NCBI GenBank assembly: GCA_947653315.1
Contig: CANTGP010000146.1
Location: 1 to 7,324 of the forward strand
Direction: 5' to 3'
DNA length: 7,324 nucleotides
DNA from: an uncultured Lachnospiraceae bacterium
GTDB lineage: Bacteria; Bacillota; Clostridia; Lachnospirales; Lachnospiraceae
Shown here piece after piece: positions 6,884 to 7,324 of this stretch. The position numbers were made by a program, and so were the translations under genes. How positions within the stretch are numbered: position 1 is the stretch's first letter; every line of letters begins with the position of its first letter. Below the pieces are notes generated by a model. It was not told where the DNA came from, made no database searches, and worked only from the letters and a program-made list of their open reading frames with translations.

Positions 6884-6884
6884 C

Positions 6885-7324
6885 CTACATTCCTCCTTTC
6901 TCGTCAAAGTCCCCGCCGCCGGATATCTGCTGCTCATGGACCTCACGGTAAATTTCGTTATGCGCCAGCAGATAATCCGGCGTGTCAAAAGCATCCACCC
7001 GGCCGTTTTCCATTACGATTACACGGTCCGCATGTTCGATGCTGGAAATGCGCTGCGCAATGATGATTTTTGTGGTATCCGGTATTTCCTGCGCAAATGC
7101 CCTGCGTATTTTGGCATCCGTGGCGGTATCCACGGCACTGGTGCTGTCGTCCAGGACGAGTATTTTCGGCTTCTTTAACAGTGCCCGCGCAATACAGAGC
7201 CGCTGCTTCTGTCCGCCGGAAACGTTGGCGCCGCCCTGCTCTATGTAAGTATCATAACCGTCCGGCAGCTTTGCGATAAATTCATCCGCACAGGCAAGCC
7301 GGCACGCCCTGATGCATTCCTCCT
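6885..7324 (-). CDS. ABC exporter half-transporter, degenerate-site subunit (C-terminal part only)
   Basis: Only the last 145 residues are in the window; the start lies beyond position 7324. They cover the second half of the ATPase domain: signature NVSGGQKQRL (33-42 of the visible part), Walker B ILVLDD (54-59), D-loop SAVD (62-65) and the switch region IIIAQR. The residue after the Walker B Asp is Asp59, not the catalytic Glu, and the switch loop has Gln90 instead of His. Both mark the inactive-site subunit of heterodimeric exporters such as TM287, BmrC or LmrC. Its signature motif is intact, so it completes the active site of its partner. The tail ends in a Gly/Asp-rich stretch whose codons contain the ribosome binding site of the next gene. 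The two genes are one operon. Confidence 0.92.
   Translation of the reverse strand, partial: EECIRACRLACADEFIAKLPDGYDTYIEQGGANVSGGQKQRLCIARALLKKPKILVLDDSTSAVDTATDAKIRRAFAQEIPDTTKIIIAQRISSIEHADRVIVMENGRVDAFDTPDYLLAHNEIYREVHEQQISGGGDFDEKGGM
6892..6897 (-). promoter_or_regulatory. Ribosome binding site of the second half-transporter, inside the first
   Basis: AGGAGG on the minus strand lies within the last codons (Lys-Gly-Gly) of the upstream half-transporter, 8 bases before the ATG at 6883. The upstream TAG (6885-6887) is one base from that ATG. This arrangement favours coupled translation and equal amounts of the two subunits. Confidence 0.75.

Noticed and set aside
6884..6994. 37-residue N-terminal extension of the downstream ABC half-transporter
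   Set aside because: It would overlap the upstream subunit's conserved C terminus. The ATG at 6883 has AGGAGG at 8 bases and a standard exporter N terminus follows.
1..7324. Mobile elements, CRISPR, tRNA or rRNA
   Set aside because: No transposase, integrase, terminal inverted repeats, regularly spaced repeats or structural RNA signatures were seen.

Overview
The window looks like ordinary chromosomal DNA of a moderate-G+C Gram-positive anaerobe, most likely a member of the Clostridia and probably Lachnospiraceae-like. This rests on strong AGGAGG-type ribosome binding sites about 8 bases from the start codons, sigma-A-type promoters, and the style of the proteins: a clostridial chemoreceptor, a GyrI-type MerR regulator, a heterodimeric ABC exporter, and a UTP-glucose-1-phosphate uridylyltransferase-like enzyme. 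The genus cannot be named from the sequence alone.

Layout, left to right. Positions 1-128 are a regulatory gap holding a near-consensus promoter that points left out of the window. A MerR-family regulator with a GyrI-like effector domain (129-956, +) converges on a methyl-accepting chemotaxis protein (981-2789, -), with a perfect hairpin between the two stop codons. A second, textbook intrinsic terminator on the minus strand lies inside merR, where it can stop transcripts running through from the chemoreceptor. The chemoreceptor has its own extended -10 promoter. Upstream of it is a sugar nucleotidyltransferase (2936-3856, -). A 200-base A+T-rich divergent control region separates that gene from an AraC-family regulator (4059-4925, +). 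The regulator converges on an ABC exporter half-transporter (4988-6883, -), each with its own terminator-like hairpin. The last gene (6885-7324, -, 5' part outside the window) is the partner half-transporter, one base upstream of and coupled to the first.

How the genes fit together. The two ABC genes form one operon. Their motifs show a heterodimeric exporter with one degenerate and one canonical ATP site: Walker B Asp plus a switch-loop Gln in the upstream subunit, and LSQGQ in the downstream one. The other genes are single transcription units with no evident common pathway. The MerR regulator probably controls the unseen divergent gene to its left. The AraC regulator's target is not evident; its divergent neighbour, the nucleotidyltransferase, is one candidate.

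I see no phage, transposon, CRISPR, tRNA or rRNA, and no convincing undescribed multi-gene system. The points most worth a second look are the intragenic antisense terminator, the consensus divergent promoter with a TGTTCA repeat at the left edge, the heptad-repeat N-terminal extension of the chemoreceptor, and the enlarged linker in the ABC exporter.
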